A DNA stretch of 64,000 nucleotides from Kurthia senegalensis (GCF_000285595.1 NZ_HE611064.1:952001-1016000), one strand, 5' to 3'; shown: positions 54,294-63,697, counted from the first letter of the stretch. Numbers and translations: made by a program. The notes: generated by a model from the sequence alone, not told the origin.

Positions 54294-55250
54294 TTATAAC
54301 GTATTGCCAATTTTCATGACCGCATCAAAAAACAATGCAATGAATTTTTCTCTTTCTACATCGTGTAATACGTGTACATTCGGCGTTTTCCCTGAACGTT
54401 TCGCATAATCAACAATCGTTGCACCTTGTGTAAGACGCCCTTCAAGTTCAACTTCTACGAAATAATCGTCCCCTCGATACATTTCTGGATGAACTAAGCA
54501 GGCGATGGCACTCACATCATGAACGCGAATTTGCTCTTCAAAATATGGTGGATTAAATGGCGTTTGTTTTTGTGTAAACGTATAGAAATTCATCATGTTC
54601 GCTACCTTTTGTGCAAAAGGCGTTTCTAACTGACTAAGCTGCGTCATTTCTTCACGTGTAATATACGCTTTATGCGTTACATCTAAGCCACTCATAATAA
54701 TTGGAACACCTGAACGCATGACGAGTTCTACAGCATGCGGATCTACATACGCATTAAATTCAGCCGTCGTTGACATATTCCCACCGACAGCTGCTCCTCC
54801 CATCCATGAAATACGCGCAATTTTAGCTTTCACTTCTGGATGTGCAAGCAACAATGCGCCAACATTCGTTAAAGGTCCTGTTGCCACTATCGTAATAGGC
54901 ATTTCAGCTTGCATTAACGTCTCATACATCGCTTGAATTGCTGGACGTTCACTCGCTTCAAATGTAGGAACGGCCCATTCAACATTCCCTAAACCGCCTT
55001 CACCGTGTATATCTTCTGCTACTTCTTGCTGACGAAAAATCGGTTGGCTTAAACCTTTCGCTACTTCTACTCGTTTGTTTATGTACGATAAAAAACTCAA
55101 CGCATTGTACGTCGTCTTATCAATCGTTAAATTTCCCGCTTCCGTCGTAATCAGACGAATGTCCAATTCTTCTCTCGAAAATGCGAGCATTAACATCATC
55201 GTGTCGTCAATTCCTGGATCGCAATCAATAATAATCGGTATGCGTTTCAA
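54294..55250 (-). CDS. Inosine-uridine-preferring type nucleoside hydrolase
   Basis: The protein has 318 residues. The calcium-binding signature IIDCDPGIDDTMM, EAGNLTIDKTTYNA, VATGPLTNVGALL, WMGGAAVGGN and AEFNAYVDPHAVELV are all present, with late RVHDVSAIACLVHP. It hydrolyses ribonucleosides to base and ribose. TTG 55250 is chosen because GAGGTG lies 6 nt upstream; GTG 55259 is part of that site. It forms an operon with ribokinase. Confidence 0.9.
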   Translation of the reverse strand: MKRIPIIIDCDPGIDDTMMLMLAFSREELDIRLITTEAGNLTIDKTTYNALSFLSYINKRVEVAKGLSQPIFRQQEVAEDIHGEGGLGNVEWAVPTFEASERPAIQAMYETLMQAEMPITIVATGPLTNVGALLLAHPEVKAKIARISWMGGAAVGGNMSTTAEFNAYVDPHAVELVMRSGVPIIMSGLDVTHKAYITREEMTQLSQLETPFAQKVANMMNFYTFTQKQTPFNPPYFEEQIRVHDVSAIACLVHPEMYRGDDYFVEVELEGRLTQGATIVDYAKRSGKTPNVHVLHDVEREKFIALFFDAVMKIGNTL

Positions 55251-55344
55251 ATGAATCACCTCTATGTTATATTTTAGCTTTTTTCCATTTTAAATGATTT
55301 TAATCGTATTCCTTTCACGAAATTGTCAAAACATCTTTTTTCAT

Positions 55345-55384
55345 ATAAAAAAGCGGATGACTAAATAGAAGCCATCCGCTTTCA
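55345..55384 (-). terminator. Terminator of the epimerase-GNAT operon
   Basis: AAAGCGGATG / CATCCGCTTT stem (10 bp) with a 13-nt loop and T6 on the minus strand. Confidence 0.85.
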
Positions 55385-55403
55385 TATAACGATGTCGTGA
55401 CAA

Positions 55404-56081
55404 TTATTTTTCGTATAATACGATAAAATCATCGTCTTTCTTTTGTAATGTTGTACCGACGAAACCGTCTTTCAACAATTGTTGTTGTCCACTCGTATCC
55501 CCCATTGAAATCCAAATAGATTCCGTATAAGTTGGAGACGGATTTTTTAAATCTTTAAAGAAAATATAGCGCAATTTACCACCGTATTTTAATTTAAGAC
55601 CTTTCACGACTAATTGCTGTGCAAATTTATCTTTTAAGCTTGGAATATTGTATGGCTTCACCGTCGCACATACGTAATCAAAACGTTCTACGTCCATTGC
55701 GTCCATAATAATCGTTGCCATTAAACGTTGTAAGCCATGACCACGATAATCTGGTGAAACGTTTGAAATTTCTTGATACATAACGCGCGATAATTGGGCA
55801 TCGTCTAAACCACAATCTTTCCCTAGATGTTCCGGATCCTCTTTCGGATCAAGGAGCGCACGGAAAGCAATCAATAAATCTTCCGCATAAATCCCAATCA
55901 TTAATCCATTACCGTTTAAAATGTTTTGAAATTCTTCTGTAGAAAGCGGTTGCAACGTGTTTTTATCTGGAAGTGCCGCATACACTTGTGCTTGCAACGC
56001 TTCTAGTTCTGGAAGCTCTGCCATCGTTAAGACGCTTGCTGTAATCGGTGTATCGCCTAATAAGCCTTCGTAAATGTCCAT
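55404..56081 (-). CDS. GNAT-family acetyltransferase in the dipeptide epimerase operon
   Basis: The protein has 225 residues. The acetyl-CoA site is SPDYRGHGLQRLMATIIM, preceded by strand SRVMYQEISNV. The C-terminal part (KYGGKLRYIFFKDLKNP) is unlike short GNATs and may bind the substrate. AAGGGG lies before ATG. It starts 7 bp after the stop of the epimerase gene, so the two work together; I infer acetylation of an amino acid or dipeptide in the same pathway. Confidence 0.82.
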   Translation of the reverse strand: MDIYEGLLGDTPITASVLTMAELPELEALQAQVYAALPDKNTLQPLSTEEFQNILNGNGLMIGIYAEDLLIAFRALLDPKEDPEHLGKDCGLDDAQLSRVMYQEISNVSPDYRGHGLQRLMATIIMDAMDVERFDYVCATVKPYNIPSLKDKFAQQLVVKGLKLKYGGKLRYIFFKDLKNPSPTYTESIWISMGDTSGQQQLLKDGFVGTTLQKKDDDFIVLYEK

Positions 56082-56088
56082 GTTGATC

Positions 56089-57201
56089 TTACCCCTTTAC
56101 AACATCTTTAAATTTGCAAAGTTCTTCTAAAATTGACTCGTCTACATTTACCCCTAAACCTGGTTGTTCATTCAATTCGATAAATGGCACATCGTAGTGT
56201 AAGTCTCCGATATCTTTAGAGAATTTTAGCGGTCCTGTTAATTCTACACTCGTCATAATTTTTTTAGAAAAAGCAACGTGGAAACCAGCTGCAGAGCCGA
56301 CCGATGATTCAACCATTGAACCAACTTGGCATTCAATCCCTGCCATCTCGGCCATATTAGCTAATTTCATCGCTGGGTAAATCCCACCGCATTTCATTAA
56401 TTTAATATTTACTTTATCCGCTGCACGTTTTGCGATAATTTCACGCATTTCTTTCACGCCGTGTAGCCCTTCATCGATCATTAATGGAATCCACGTTTTA
56501 GATTTCACTTCCACCATTCCATCGATATCATCTGCTTTGACAGGTTGTTCTAACCAATCAATATCAAGAGATTCTAATGCGCGTACACCGCGTAACGTCG
56601 TCGCTGCATTCACCCATCCTTGGTTTACGTCAACACGAATCGCGATGTCAGCACCGACGCGTTCACGAACTGCTTGAATACGTGCAACGTCTTTCATGAC
56701 TTCCGTTCCGACTTTCATTTTGAATGAGCGATAACCCATTGCGACACGTTCTGCCGCTTCATTCGCCATTTTTTCAGGTGAGCCGATACTTAATACGTGC
56801 GTAATCGGGAATTTTTGATGGAAACGTCCACCAATCAATTGGTAAACAGGAACTTGTAACGCTTTACCTGCAATGTCGAAGCAAGCAATATCGATTGCCG
56901 CTTTCGCTGCTGGTACGTCACGAATAATACGGTTCATACGATCATGAATTTTTTCGAATTCTAGTGGATTTTCTCCAATCATTGCGGGTGCTAATTGATG
57001 TTTCAATACCGCATACGTACTTTCCCATGATTCGCCCGTTACGTGATCATCTGGTACCGATTCACCGTATCCTACGATTCCTGTATCAGTCGTCATTTTA
57101 ATAATAATAGACGGCATCGTGTCATATGAGTCATAAGAAATAACAAATGGTTCTACTAAAGGTAAGTGAATTGCATAAATATCGATTTGTTTAATTTTCA
57201 T
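56089..57201 (-). CDS. Dipeptide epimerase (enolase superfamily, L-Ala-D/L-Glu epimerase type)
   Basis: The protein has 370 residues. The capping domain (1-120) and barrel carry the superfamily residues: KxK bases in SFKMKVG, metal ligands Asp in RVDVNQGW, Glu in WLEQPV and Asp in LMIDEGLHG, and the second-side Lys in NIKLMKCGG. The C-terminal DxD-like loop is less clear. Related enzymes epimerise dipeptides such as L-Ala-D-Glu from peptidoglycan. Muconate cycloisomerase is a possible alternative label. ATG 57201 has AGGAG 9 nt upstream. A divergent regulator with a palindromic operator lies next door. Confidence 0.85.
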   Translation of the reverse strand: MKIKQIDIYAIHLPLVEPFVISYDSYDTMPSIIIKMTTDTGIVGYGESVPDDHVTGESWESTYAVLKHQLAPAMIGENPLEFEKIHDRMNRIIRDVPAAKAAIDIACFDIAGKALQVPVYQLIGGRFHQKFPITHVLSIGSPEKMANEAAERVAMGYRSFKMKVGTEVMKDVARIQAVRERVGADIAIRVDVNQGWVNAATTLRGVRALESLDIDWLEQPVKADDIDGMVEVKSKTWIPLMIDEGLHGVKEMREIIAKRAADKVNIKLMKCGGIYPAMKLANMAEMAGIECQVGSMVESSVGSAAGFHVAFSKKIMTSVELTGPLKFSKDIGDLHYDVPFIELNEQPGLGVNVDESILEELCKFKDVVKG

Positions 57202-57236
57202 TGTCAAAAACTCCTGTTATACTTAATATATTAGAT

Positions 57237-57263
57237 GTCGTTATTTAGTCGTTAAATAACGAC
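57237..57263. promoter_or_regulatory. Palindromic operator between the epimerase and regulator genes
   Basis: GTCGTTATTTA and its exact complement TAAATAACGAC stand 5 bp apart (11-5-11). It lies 27 bp before the regulator start and 36 bp before the epimerase start, so a dimeric repressor bound here could control both genes. Confidence 0.7.
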
Positions 57264-57290
57264 AAGTCATTCAAAGAAAGGAACATTGCC

Positions 57291-58532
57291 ATGTCTACAA
57301 AAGTTGCTGTCATTAGTTCTAAAGCATTTCAACAACGCTTACTAAAAATCGCAGAACAAGTGCGGGACATCGAACTAGACTTTTATATTTACGGACATCC
57401 GTCTGAAGCCCCTGAACTTTTGAAAGAAGTAAAGTCTTGTGATGTGTTGTTCATCACCGGTACTTTACCGTATTTATATAGTAAACCAATATTAGATAAA
57501 TGGCCAATACCTTGGACATATTTAAAACAAGATGAATTTGCGATTGCTAATACGTTGCTCGCTTTTTCTACGCGTCATCACATACCGCTCGATCGCATTT
57601 CGATTGATGTGATGAACAAACATTTCGTAGAAAATGTGCTGACGGACATTGAGTATATCGGTCCTTCACCTTATGTCATTGAAATAGATGACCAAACACG
57701 CGAACAACAACTTATCGAATTTCATACGACACTTTGGACGCAGCAAAAAATTAATCACGTTATTACGAGTAGTCATAACGTATTTGAACATTTACAAAAA
57801 ATCGGTGTTCCAGTCTTTCGCGTAACCGATTCGTCTACTTCGATTGTGCGTCGTTTAGAAGAAACGAAGTCTCTCGTACGTATTACGAAATCAGAGTCAG
57901 CTAAAGTTGTCGTCGGACTATTAGAAATGAATACTTTGCACGAAGAAACTGTCGACCAAATCGCGCAAGTACTTCATGCAATCAAACAACCGATTTCCAA
58001 AACACAAATAGAATTTTATACGACGATGGGGCATTTACAACATGCGATTAACCGTAAAAAACTGGCAACAATTATCGAATCGAATGCCAACGATTTAAAA
58101 TTAGCGTTCGGATACGGTCTATCGGTCAACGATGCTGAACAAAATGCTATGTACGCTATGCAATACACACCGCCGAACAATATTTGTATCGTCGATGAAC
58201 AAAAGCATTTAATCAATCCGCTCCATCATGAAGAAACGACACTTTCTCTACAAATAGATGATCCGTATATTATGAAACTCGCTAAAAATACGAAATTAAG
58301 TCCGCTCAACATTTCAAAAATTATCGCCTTTGCTGAAGCGCGACAGTCGCCGAAATTTACAGCGCATGATTTAGCAGAATATTTACAAGTAACACGCCGT
58401 ACGACCGAACGAATTATTAAAAGACTTGTCACGCATGAATACGTTCAAATTGTCGGAGAAGAAATGGGCTATACGCAAGGTCGCCCACGTACGATTTACG
58501 AATTAAAATTTTCACTTTATAATGAAGTGTAA
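57291..58532 (+). CDS. Transcriptional regulator with degenerate GGDEF-like middle and C-terminal winged helix
   Basis: The protein has 413 residues. The N-terminal part (1-200: VAVISSKAFQQRLLKIAEQV, CDVLFITGTLPYLYSKP) resembles a periplasmic-binding/PrpR_N-like sensor fold. The middle (about 205-310: AKVVVGLLEMNTLHEE, KLAFGYGLSVNDAEQNAMYAM) looks like a degenerate GGDEF domain as in CdaR-type regulators. The end (about 345-405: FTAHDLAEYLQVTRRTTERIIKRLVTHEYVQIVGEE) is a winged helix. The divergent position beside the dipeptide epimerase suggests that it senses a dipeptide or amino acid and controls that operon. AAAGGAA precedes ATG. Confidence 0.75.
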   Translation: MSTKVAVISSKAFQQRLLKIAEQVRDIELDFYIYGHPSEAPELLKEVKSCDVLFITGTLPYLYSKPILDKWPIPWTYLKQDEFAIANTLLAFSTRHHIPLDRISIDVMNKHFVENVLTDIEYIGPSPYVIEIDDQTREQQLIEFHTTLWTQQKINHVITSSHNVFEHLQKIGVPVFRVTDSSTSIVRRLEETKSLVRITKSESAKVVVGLLEMNTLHEETVDQIAQVLHAIKQPISKTQIEFYTTMGHLQHAINRKKLATIIESNANDLKLAFGYGLSVNDAEQNAMYAMQYTPPNNICIVDEQKHLINPLHHEETTLSLQIDDPYIMKLAKNTKLSPLNISKIIAFAEARQSPKFTAHDLAEYLQVTRRTTERIIKRLVTHEYVQIVGEEMGYTQGRPRTIYELKFSLYNEV

Positions 58533-58572
58533 AAAAACGAGCTTGATTATGATAATCAAGCTCGTTTTTTAC
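58533..58572. terminator. Bidirectional terminator
   Basis: AAAACGAGCTTGATTA / TAATCAAGCTCGTTTT (16 bp, 3-nt loop) flanked by A and T runs, between the regulator and the convergent amidohydrolase. Confidence 0.9.
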
Positions 58573-58585
58573 GTTTTATATATGA

Positions 58586-59692
58586 TTATTTTTTAGCAGG
58601 ATGTGCTGTTTTTAACGTTTCTGTTAAGACGTCTGCTCCGACTTTTAACGCGCGATGATCAAATGTCATATACGGATGATGCAGTCCAGGTGATAAATCG
58701 GAACCGATTCCAATCATCGTTGCTTGTAGCTCTGGTTGTTTCACCGTGTAAAAATGAAAATCATCGCTACCTGGCGTATAAATATGTGGTGCTAACGTAT
58801 CTTGCCCGTACAAATCGACAATCGCTTGTGCGGCATGATCCGCTGCTTCTTGGCTAACGACAGCTCCCGGCGTATAGTCAATCCACTCCCAGTTCAATTC
58901 AATATCGTATTGTTGGCGAATACTTGCCAACCCGTGATCGATTTTATCGTGTAATTGTTCGAGTGTTTCATTATTTTGTGCACGTACGTCCATAGAAAAA
59001 CTTGCTGCACCAGGAATAATATTGACGCTACCACCGTCTGCAACAATTTTCGTTAACTTCGCAGAATGTGGAATAAACGGTGATACGTGAACAGCCGTCA
59101 ACATTTGTTGAATCGCCATAATGACATCAATCGCATTTTTCCCTTGGTGTGGACGAGCGCCGTGCGCATCAACACCTTGAATCGTTCCTGTTAAAAAATA
59201 AGCTGCTCCGTGATGCATCGCAGCCGTTACTTTACCGAATGGGATTTCATCAATTGGGCGTAAGTGAATGCCATACAATTGTTGAATATTTTCGACCGCG
59301 CCGTGTTCGTACGCAACAACAGCCCCGTTCCCCATCTCTTCAGCAGGTTGGAAAATAAAACGAATACGGTGATTTAATGGCATATCTTTTAATTGATACA
59401 ATGCCCCAAGCACCATCGTCATGTTTGCATCGTGCCCACATGAATGATTCGCCTGCCATACGCCATCTAATTCTTGCCAAAGAGCATCGATGTCTGCACG
59501 TACAGCAACACCGAATTCACCCGTACCGATTTCTGCAACGAGTCCAGGGACATCGTCAAATAAGCGATATGAAACACCCCATTCTGTTAACATTTCAGCA
59601 ATTTTCTTCGTCGTTTCAATTTCTTTCCAGCTAATTTCAGCATGTGTATGAAAATGGTTAAACCATTGTAATAGTTGTTGTTCAAAATTCAT
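58586..59692 (-). CDS. M20D-family amidohydrolase (aminoacylase/AmhX-like)
   Basis: The protein has 368 residues. Metal-site motifs of the M20D group are SCGHDANMTMVLGAL, FQPAEEMGNGAVVAYEHGA, GIHLRP, DAHGARPHQGKNAID and GSDDFHFY. Members hydrolyse N-acylated amino acids, indole-amino acid conjugates or N-acetyl-diaminopimelate. ATG 59692 has AGGAG 8 nt upstream. Location beside the dipeptide epimerase cluster fits breakdown of peptides or acylated amino acids, for example products of the GNAT enzyme, but this is inference. Confidence 0.87.
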   Translation of the reverse strand: MNFEQQLLQWFNHFHTHAEISWKEIETTKKIAEMLTEWGVSYRLFDDVPGLVAEIGTGEFGVAVRADIDALWQELDGVWQANHSCGHDANMTMVLGALYQLKDMPLNHRIRFIFQPAEEMGNGAVVAYEHGAVENIQQLYGIHLRPIDEIPFGKVTAAMHHGAAYFLTGTIQGVDAHGARPHQGKNAIDVIMAIQQMLTAVHVSPFIPHSAKLTKIVADGGSVNIIPGAASFSMDVRAQNNETLEQLHDKIDHGLASIRQQYDIELNWEWIDYTPGAVVSQEAADHAAQAIVDLYGQDTLAPHIYTPGSDDFHFYTVKQPELQATMIGIGSDLSPGLHHPYMTFDHRALKVGADVLTETLKTAHPAKK

Positions 59693-59751
59693 TTTACGCA
59701 CTCCTCTTGTCTTGCTTTTCACTCACCTACTATACCGCAATGAACAAAAAG

Positions 59752-59785
59752 AAAACAACCTCCTCATTTTGAACAGGTTGTTTAC
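59752..59785 (-). terminator. Terminator of the small XRE regulator gene
   Basis: AAACAACC / GGTTGTTT stem with a 15-nt loop; T-rich on the minus strand. Confidence 0.55.
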
Positions 59786-59794
59786 GTAAATCTG

Positions 59795-60181
59795 TTATGC
59801 ATGTAATGGCTCCAATTCTTTATTTAAGAGCCCTTTTTGTTTCATTTCGGCTAACACATACAACTCCATTAAATCTTGCTTCGGTAATGCTTGAAGTGTT
59901 TCATGTAAGTCTTTTAATAACGCTGTACGACTTCGCGTCAAATCTTTCGGCAATAATGTTTTTTCTTCTTCTAGACATTTCAACAATAATTCGTCAGTTG
60001 AAATCGACAATGAATTGCTCAAACGAACGATCCATTTAGCAGATGGAACACTTTCCCCCATCTCCCAACTTTTAATACGGCTTGCGGAAGTTCCGATTAA
60101 CTTTGCTAACGATAACATAGAATGATTGCTCGTTTCTCGAAATGATTTTAACTGCTGACCAAACTCTTTTGCATCGAACAT
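59795..60181 (-). CDS. XRE-family helix-turn-helix regulator
   Basis: The protein has 128 residues with an XRE domain at about 8-65 (LKSFRETSNHSMLSLAKLIGTSASRIKSWEMGESVPSAKWIVRLSNSLSISTDELL) and a helical C-terminal part (LPKQDLMELYVLAEMKQKGLL) for dimerisation. GGGAGG stands only 3 nt before ATG, a short spacing. It is divergent from the penicillin-binding protein gene, so it may regulate it; no operator is obvious. Confidence 0.85.
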   Translation of the reverse strand: MFDAKEFGQQLKSFRETSNHSMLSLAKLIGTSASRIKSWEMGESVPSAKWIVRLSNSLSISTDELLLKCLEEEKTLLPKDLTRSRTALLKDLHETLQALPKQDLMELYVLAEMKQKGLLNKELEPLHA

Positions 60182-60395
60182 GATCCATCCTCCCTTCTTA
60201 TAATCAAACCAAAAAATACTTTCTACTAGTAATAGTGCTTCTTTTATTTTAAAACAAAATAGAAGTTTAAAATAGCATTTTTATATTTTATTAGCATTTT
60301 TATTCATTTTATTTAAAAAATCATCGTTTTTTCAGAAAATCATGACGCTTTTTAAAGTAAAATAAAACATAATGAAAAAAATAAGGAGGTTTATT

Positions 60396-62399
60396 ATGAA
60401 AAAGAAAATTATTTTGATTAGTTCGATTGTTCTAATCCTACTCATTGCGGTTGCTAGTATTTTCATCTTTCTACATACGAAAGAAACGAAAGCACGCCAG
60501 CAAGTTGTCGATCAATGGGTTGAAACAATCGAAAAACAACAATTTGACCAAATTCCAACGCTCGTAACAGAAAACTCGATTTTAAAACACGACTTCACGA
60601 CAAAAACAGTCGTCGATAAATACGAAACGGTATTTTCAGGCTTACATGCCAATAAAATAACGATTTCTTCTATGAAAGAAGAAAAAGTAGCCAATCAGCG
60701 GTATAAACTAACGTATACGATGAACGTTGAAACAGCACTTGGTGAAATAACGGACTTACATTATACGGCGTTTTTAACGAAACAACAGAAAGATTATAAG
60801 CTTGATTGGCATCCAGGTCTCATCTTCCCTCATATGGAAAAAACAGACCGTGTTCGTTATACGATCAAAAAGCCAACGCGTGGTAGCATCATCGACCGGA
60901 ACGGCCAACCGCTCGCAACAAATGCTCCATTTTATAGTCTTGGTGTTATTCCGAAAGAACTCGGAGCAGGCGACGAGCGCACTAAAAATATGAAAGCAAT
61001 TTCTGATGAATTTTCCATTTCAACCGAAACAATCGAAAAGAAATTACAACAAAAATGGGTAAAAGACGATTTATTCGTCCCACTAAAAATCGTCAATCGA
61101 AAAGAAGTAAAAGTATTACAAGGTGCGCAATATAAGGCGACCGAAATTCGATACTATCCGCTCGGACAAGCAGCTGCGCAACTAATCGGTTACACAGGAA
61201 CCGTCACGGCTGAAGACTTAGAAAAAAATCCGACATTAAGCGATGGGGACACGATTGGAAAAACTGGTTTAGAAGCAACATTTGACCAACGACTTCGCGG
61301 ACAAACAGGTGGCGATATTGCGGTTGTGACCTCCAGTGGACGTGTACGTGACGTACTGCTTCATGCAGACGAAACGGACGGTGAAATGATTACGTTAACC
61401 ATTGATACACAACTGCAAAAAGCAGCTTTCGATGCACTTGAGAAAAGTGTCGGAGCCTCTGTCGTAATGGATCCTAAAAACGGGGATTTAAAAGCGCTTG
61501 TGAGCAAACCATCTTATGATCCAAACAAAATGGTACGCGGCATTTCACAAGAAGACTATGATGCGTATGCAAACGATGAAAACTTACCGTTTTTAAATCG
61601 CTTTACGAATCGCTATGCACCTGGTTCTACATTAAAAACACTTACAGCTGCAATTGGCTTAGACAATGGGACGACGACACCAACGAAAACACATGAAATT
61701 AAAGGTCTACAATGGCAAAAAGATCCATCATGGGGTTCTTATTACATCACACGTTTACATGATGACGTATCGACTGTAAATTATGTAGATGCGCTCATTT
61801 ATTCGGATAATATTTTCTTCGCAAAAGAAGCACTCGATATGGGCGAGAAAAAATTACGAGATGGCTTAAATCATTTTGCCTTCAATAAACAATTTGATTT
61901 ACCGTTCGCTATGAAAGCTGCGCAAATTTCTAAAGACGACTCGTTTAACTCCGACATTTTGTTAGCAGATACCGCTTATGGACAAGGTGAAGTACTCATG
62001 TCTCCTATTCAACAAGCTGTATCGTATGCGACATTCGCAAATGATGGAAAAATGGTGGAACCAAAACTTTTACTCGATGCAAATGTAAAAACGACTCAAG
62101 TAATGAAAGAAGATACGGCGCATAAAGTGCGCGACGCAATGATTCAAGTTGTCGAACATAAAGGTGGAACGGGTAATACACTTCAATCACTTAAGTTACC
62201 AATCGCAGCGAAAACAGGAACCGCTGAGATGAAACAAAAACAAGGTGTTTATGACGGAACAGAAAACAGTCTCGTCGTCGCCTTCAATCCTAAAAAAGAA
62301 AACTATTTACTGCTCACAATCGTAGAAAATCATAAAAAAACACATCGTACAGCAATCGAATTATCAAAATCACTCATTCCTGTACTAGACCGTAAATAA
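60396..62399 (+). CDS. pbpC: Class B penicillin-binding protein, PBP3 (PbpC/MecA-like) type
   Basis: The protein has 667 residues (B. subtilis PbpC 668). It has a membrane anchor (about 5-26), a MecA_N/NTF2-like domain (about 28-145), a PBP dimerisation domain beginning at RYTIKKPTRGSIIDRNGQPLA, and a transpeptidase domain with active Ser411 and Lys414 (STLK), Ser470-Asp471-Asn472 (SDN) and Lys606-Thr-Gly-Thr (KTGT). The MecA_N domain places it with the low-affinity class B enzymes (PBP2a, PBP5fm, PBP3). It cross-links peptidoglycan outside the membrane. No lipobox cysteine is seen. ATG 60396 has AGGAGG 7 nt upstream. Confidence 0.92.
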   Translation: MKKKIILISSIVLILLIAVASIFIFLHTKETKARQQVVDQWVETIEKQQFDQIPTLVTENSILKHDFTTKTVVDKYETVFSGLHANKITISSMKEEKVANQRYKLTYTMNVETALGEITDLHYTAFLTKQQKDYKLDWHPGLIFPHMEKTDRVRYTIKKPTRGSIIDRNGQPLATNAPFYSLGVIPKELGAGDERTKNMKAISDEFSISTETIEKKLQQKWVKDDLFVPLKIVNRKEVKVLQGAQYKATEIRYYPLGQAAAQLIGYTGTVTAEDLEKNPTLSDGDTIGKTGLEATFDQRLRGQTGGDIAVVTSSGRVRDVLLHADETDGEMITLTIDTQLQKAAFDALEKSVGASVVMDPKNGDLKALVSKPSYDPNKMVRGISQEDYDAYANDENLPFLNRFTNRYAPGSTLKTLTAAIGLDNGTTTPTKTHEIKGLQWQKDPSWGSYYITRLHDDVSTVNYVDALIYSDNIFFAKEALDMGEKKLRDGLNHFAFNKQFDLPFAMKAAQISKDDSFNSDILLADTAYGQGEVLMSPIQQAVSYATFANDGKMVEPKLLLDANVKTTQVMKEDTAHKVRDAMIQVVEHKGGTGNTLQSLKLPIAAKTGTAEMKQKQGVYDGTENSLVVAFNPKKENYLLLTIVENHKKTHRTAIELSKSLIPVLDRK

Positions 62400-62400
62400 A

Positions 62401-62537
62401 AAAGAGGCTGGGACATACGTGTAGAAATCACCTCTCATATGAGCATAAGAAAAACCGGAATCGCGCTGTGGCGCGGTTCCGGTTTTTCGTTGCGAACGCT
62501 AAAAAAGAAAAATGACGTGTTTTGTCCCAGTCTCTTT
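62401..62537. repeat. Short MITE-like element sharing its ends with the IS1182 remnant
   Basis: AAAGAGGCTGGGACA (62401-62415) and TGTCCCAGTCTCTTT (62523-62537) are 15-bp inverted ends with one mismatch, nearly identical to the ends of the element at 26027-26712. Inside is a strong hairpin (AAAAACCGGAA / TTCCGGTTTTT, 62450-62487, with GCGC pairing at its top). It holds no ORF. It may also end transcription for both flanking genes. Confidence 0.8.
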
Positions 62538-62540
62538 TGA

Positions 62541-62975
62541 TTACCAGAACATCGGTTTTGCTACCATAAGCCATAGCATAATTAAAAGCAAAATAACGTA
62601 TATATAAACGGCTCTACGCAATTTCTTAACAAAGGTTTGTTGATTAAACTGTGGCGTGTTAAACGTCCTCATAGTCGGTTTAAACGCGTTCGCTAAATAG
62701 ACGACCGAACTAATTAATAAAATGAATGTGCAAGCAATCCACGGTGTATGCCACGGATAATGTCCGAACCACATTGCTAATAATCCAAAAACGATTAAAA
62801 AGTGCCCTGCATGTTTAACGACTTGAATAGCTAAGTGAAAACTATCCACATACCCTTTTAACGTATGTATATTTTTTTCATTTGCCATTCTTTTTAACAA
62901 TGGAAATAAAACGAAAAATGGCCCAATCGATAAAATAGCACCGAGTATATGTAAGTAAACAACGAGATGATACAT
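62541..62975 (-). CDS. Four-helix membrane protein, DUF2269/CopD-like
   Basis: The protein has 144 residues and four helices (about 5-25, 48-68, 78-97, 122-142) with conserved-looking histidines in or near helices (YHLVVYLHILGAI, VVKHAGHFLIVFG). The layout resembles DUF2269 and similar small haem or copper membrane proteins, but no cofactor can be proved. AGGGAGG precedes ATG. It stands alone. Confidence 0.75.
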   Translation of the reverse strand: MYHLVVYLHILGAILSIGPFFVLFPLLKRMANEKNIHTLKGYVDSFHLAIQVVKHAGHFLIVFGLLAMWFGHYPWHTPWIACTFILLISSVVYLANAFKPTMRTFNTPQFNQQTFVKKLRRAVYIYVILLLIMLWLMVAKPMFW

Positions 62976-63052
62976 CGTTTCCTCCCTACTTTCATGTTTA
63001 ATCTATCCCTATTAGGGTACTCTACAACAATAACAGAGAAGGGAGTATTTTT

Positions 63053-63697
63053 ATGGGTATTCATAAATTTTTCACAAGTCTTAACGATTTAGAGCGTATT
63101 ATACGTTGCCCAGGACGTTTTAAGTTTGAGGAGCATAATGTTGCTGCTCACTCTTGGAAAGTGTCTCAGTACGCCCTTGTATTTGCGACAATCGAAGAAG
63201 AACATGGTGCCAACATCAATTGGAAAGCACTTTATGAAAAAACAATCAATCATGATTACGGAGAAGTTTTCATCGGTGATATTAAAACACCGGTTAAACA
63301 CTCCTCCCCTGAACTTAAAGAAATGATTGCACATGTTGAAACGCGTATGGTAGAAGATTTCATTGAGCGTGAAATCCCACCAAGTTTCCAATCTATTTTT
63401 AAGGAGCGCTTAAAAGAAGGGAAAGATTATACGACGGAAGGGAAACTGCTCGAATTTGCAGATAAACTCGATCAAGTGTATGAATCCTTTTCCGAACTCA
63501 AACGCGGCAATATGGATCCTGAATTTTTAACGATTTATCATCATGCACTCGGACGTCTACTACAAATTGATTTACCACATAGCGTGTCTTATTTTAAAAC
63601 AGTTATATTGGAAGATCTATTAAAAGAAGAGTCTGTGACAGATATGCAGCATTTGACGAATGACGTGCTACAATCGATTGAATCGGCATTGATTTAA
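63053..63697 (+). CDS. YfbR-like HD-domain phosphohydrolase (5'-nucleotidase)
   Basis: The protein has 214 residues. The HD metal site is visible: His in EEHNVAAHSW, His-Asp in INHDYGEVFIGD and a late Asp in LLEFADKLDQ. YfbR of E. coli dephosphorylates deoxynucleoside monophosphates. The Firmicute proteins of this type are annotated by similarity only. AGAAGGGAG precedes ATG. A structured RNA candidate follows. Confidence 0.85.
   Translation: MGIHKFFTSLNDLERIIRCPGRFKFEEHNVAAHSWKVSQYALVFATIEEEHGANINWKALYEKTINHDYGEVFIGDIKTPVKHSSPELKEMIAHVETRMVEDFIEREIPPSFQSIFKERLKEGKDYTTEGKLLEFADKLDQVYESFSELKRGNMDPEFLTIYHHALGRLLQIDLPHSVSYFKTVILEDLLKEESVTDMQHLTNDVLQSIESALI

Noticed and set aside
53363..55250. 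Toxin-antitoxin or defence role for the nucleoside hydrolase and kinase pair.
   Set aside because: Both proteins have complete motifs of the ordinary salvage enzymes and form a simple catabolic operon.
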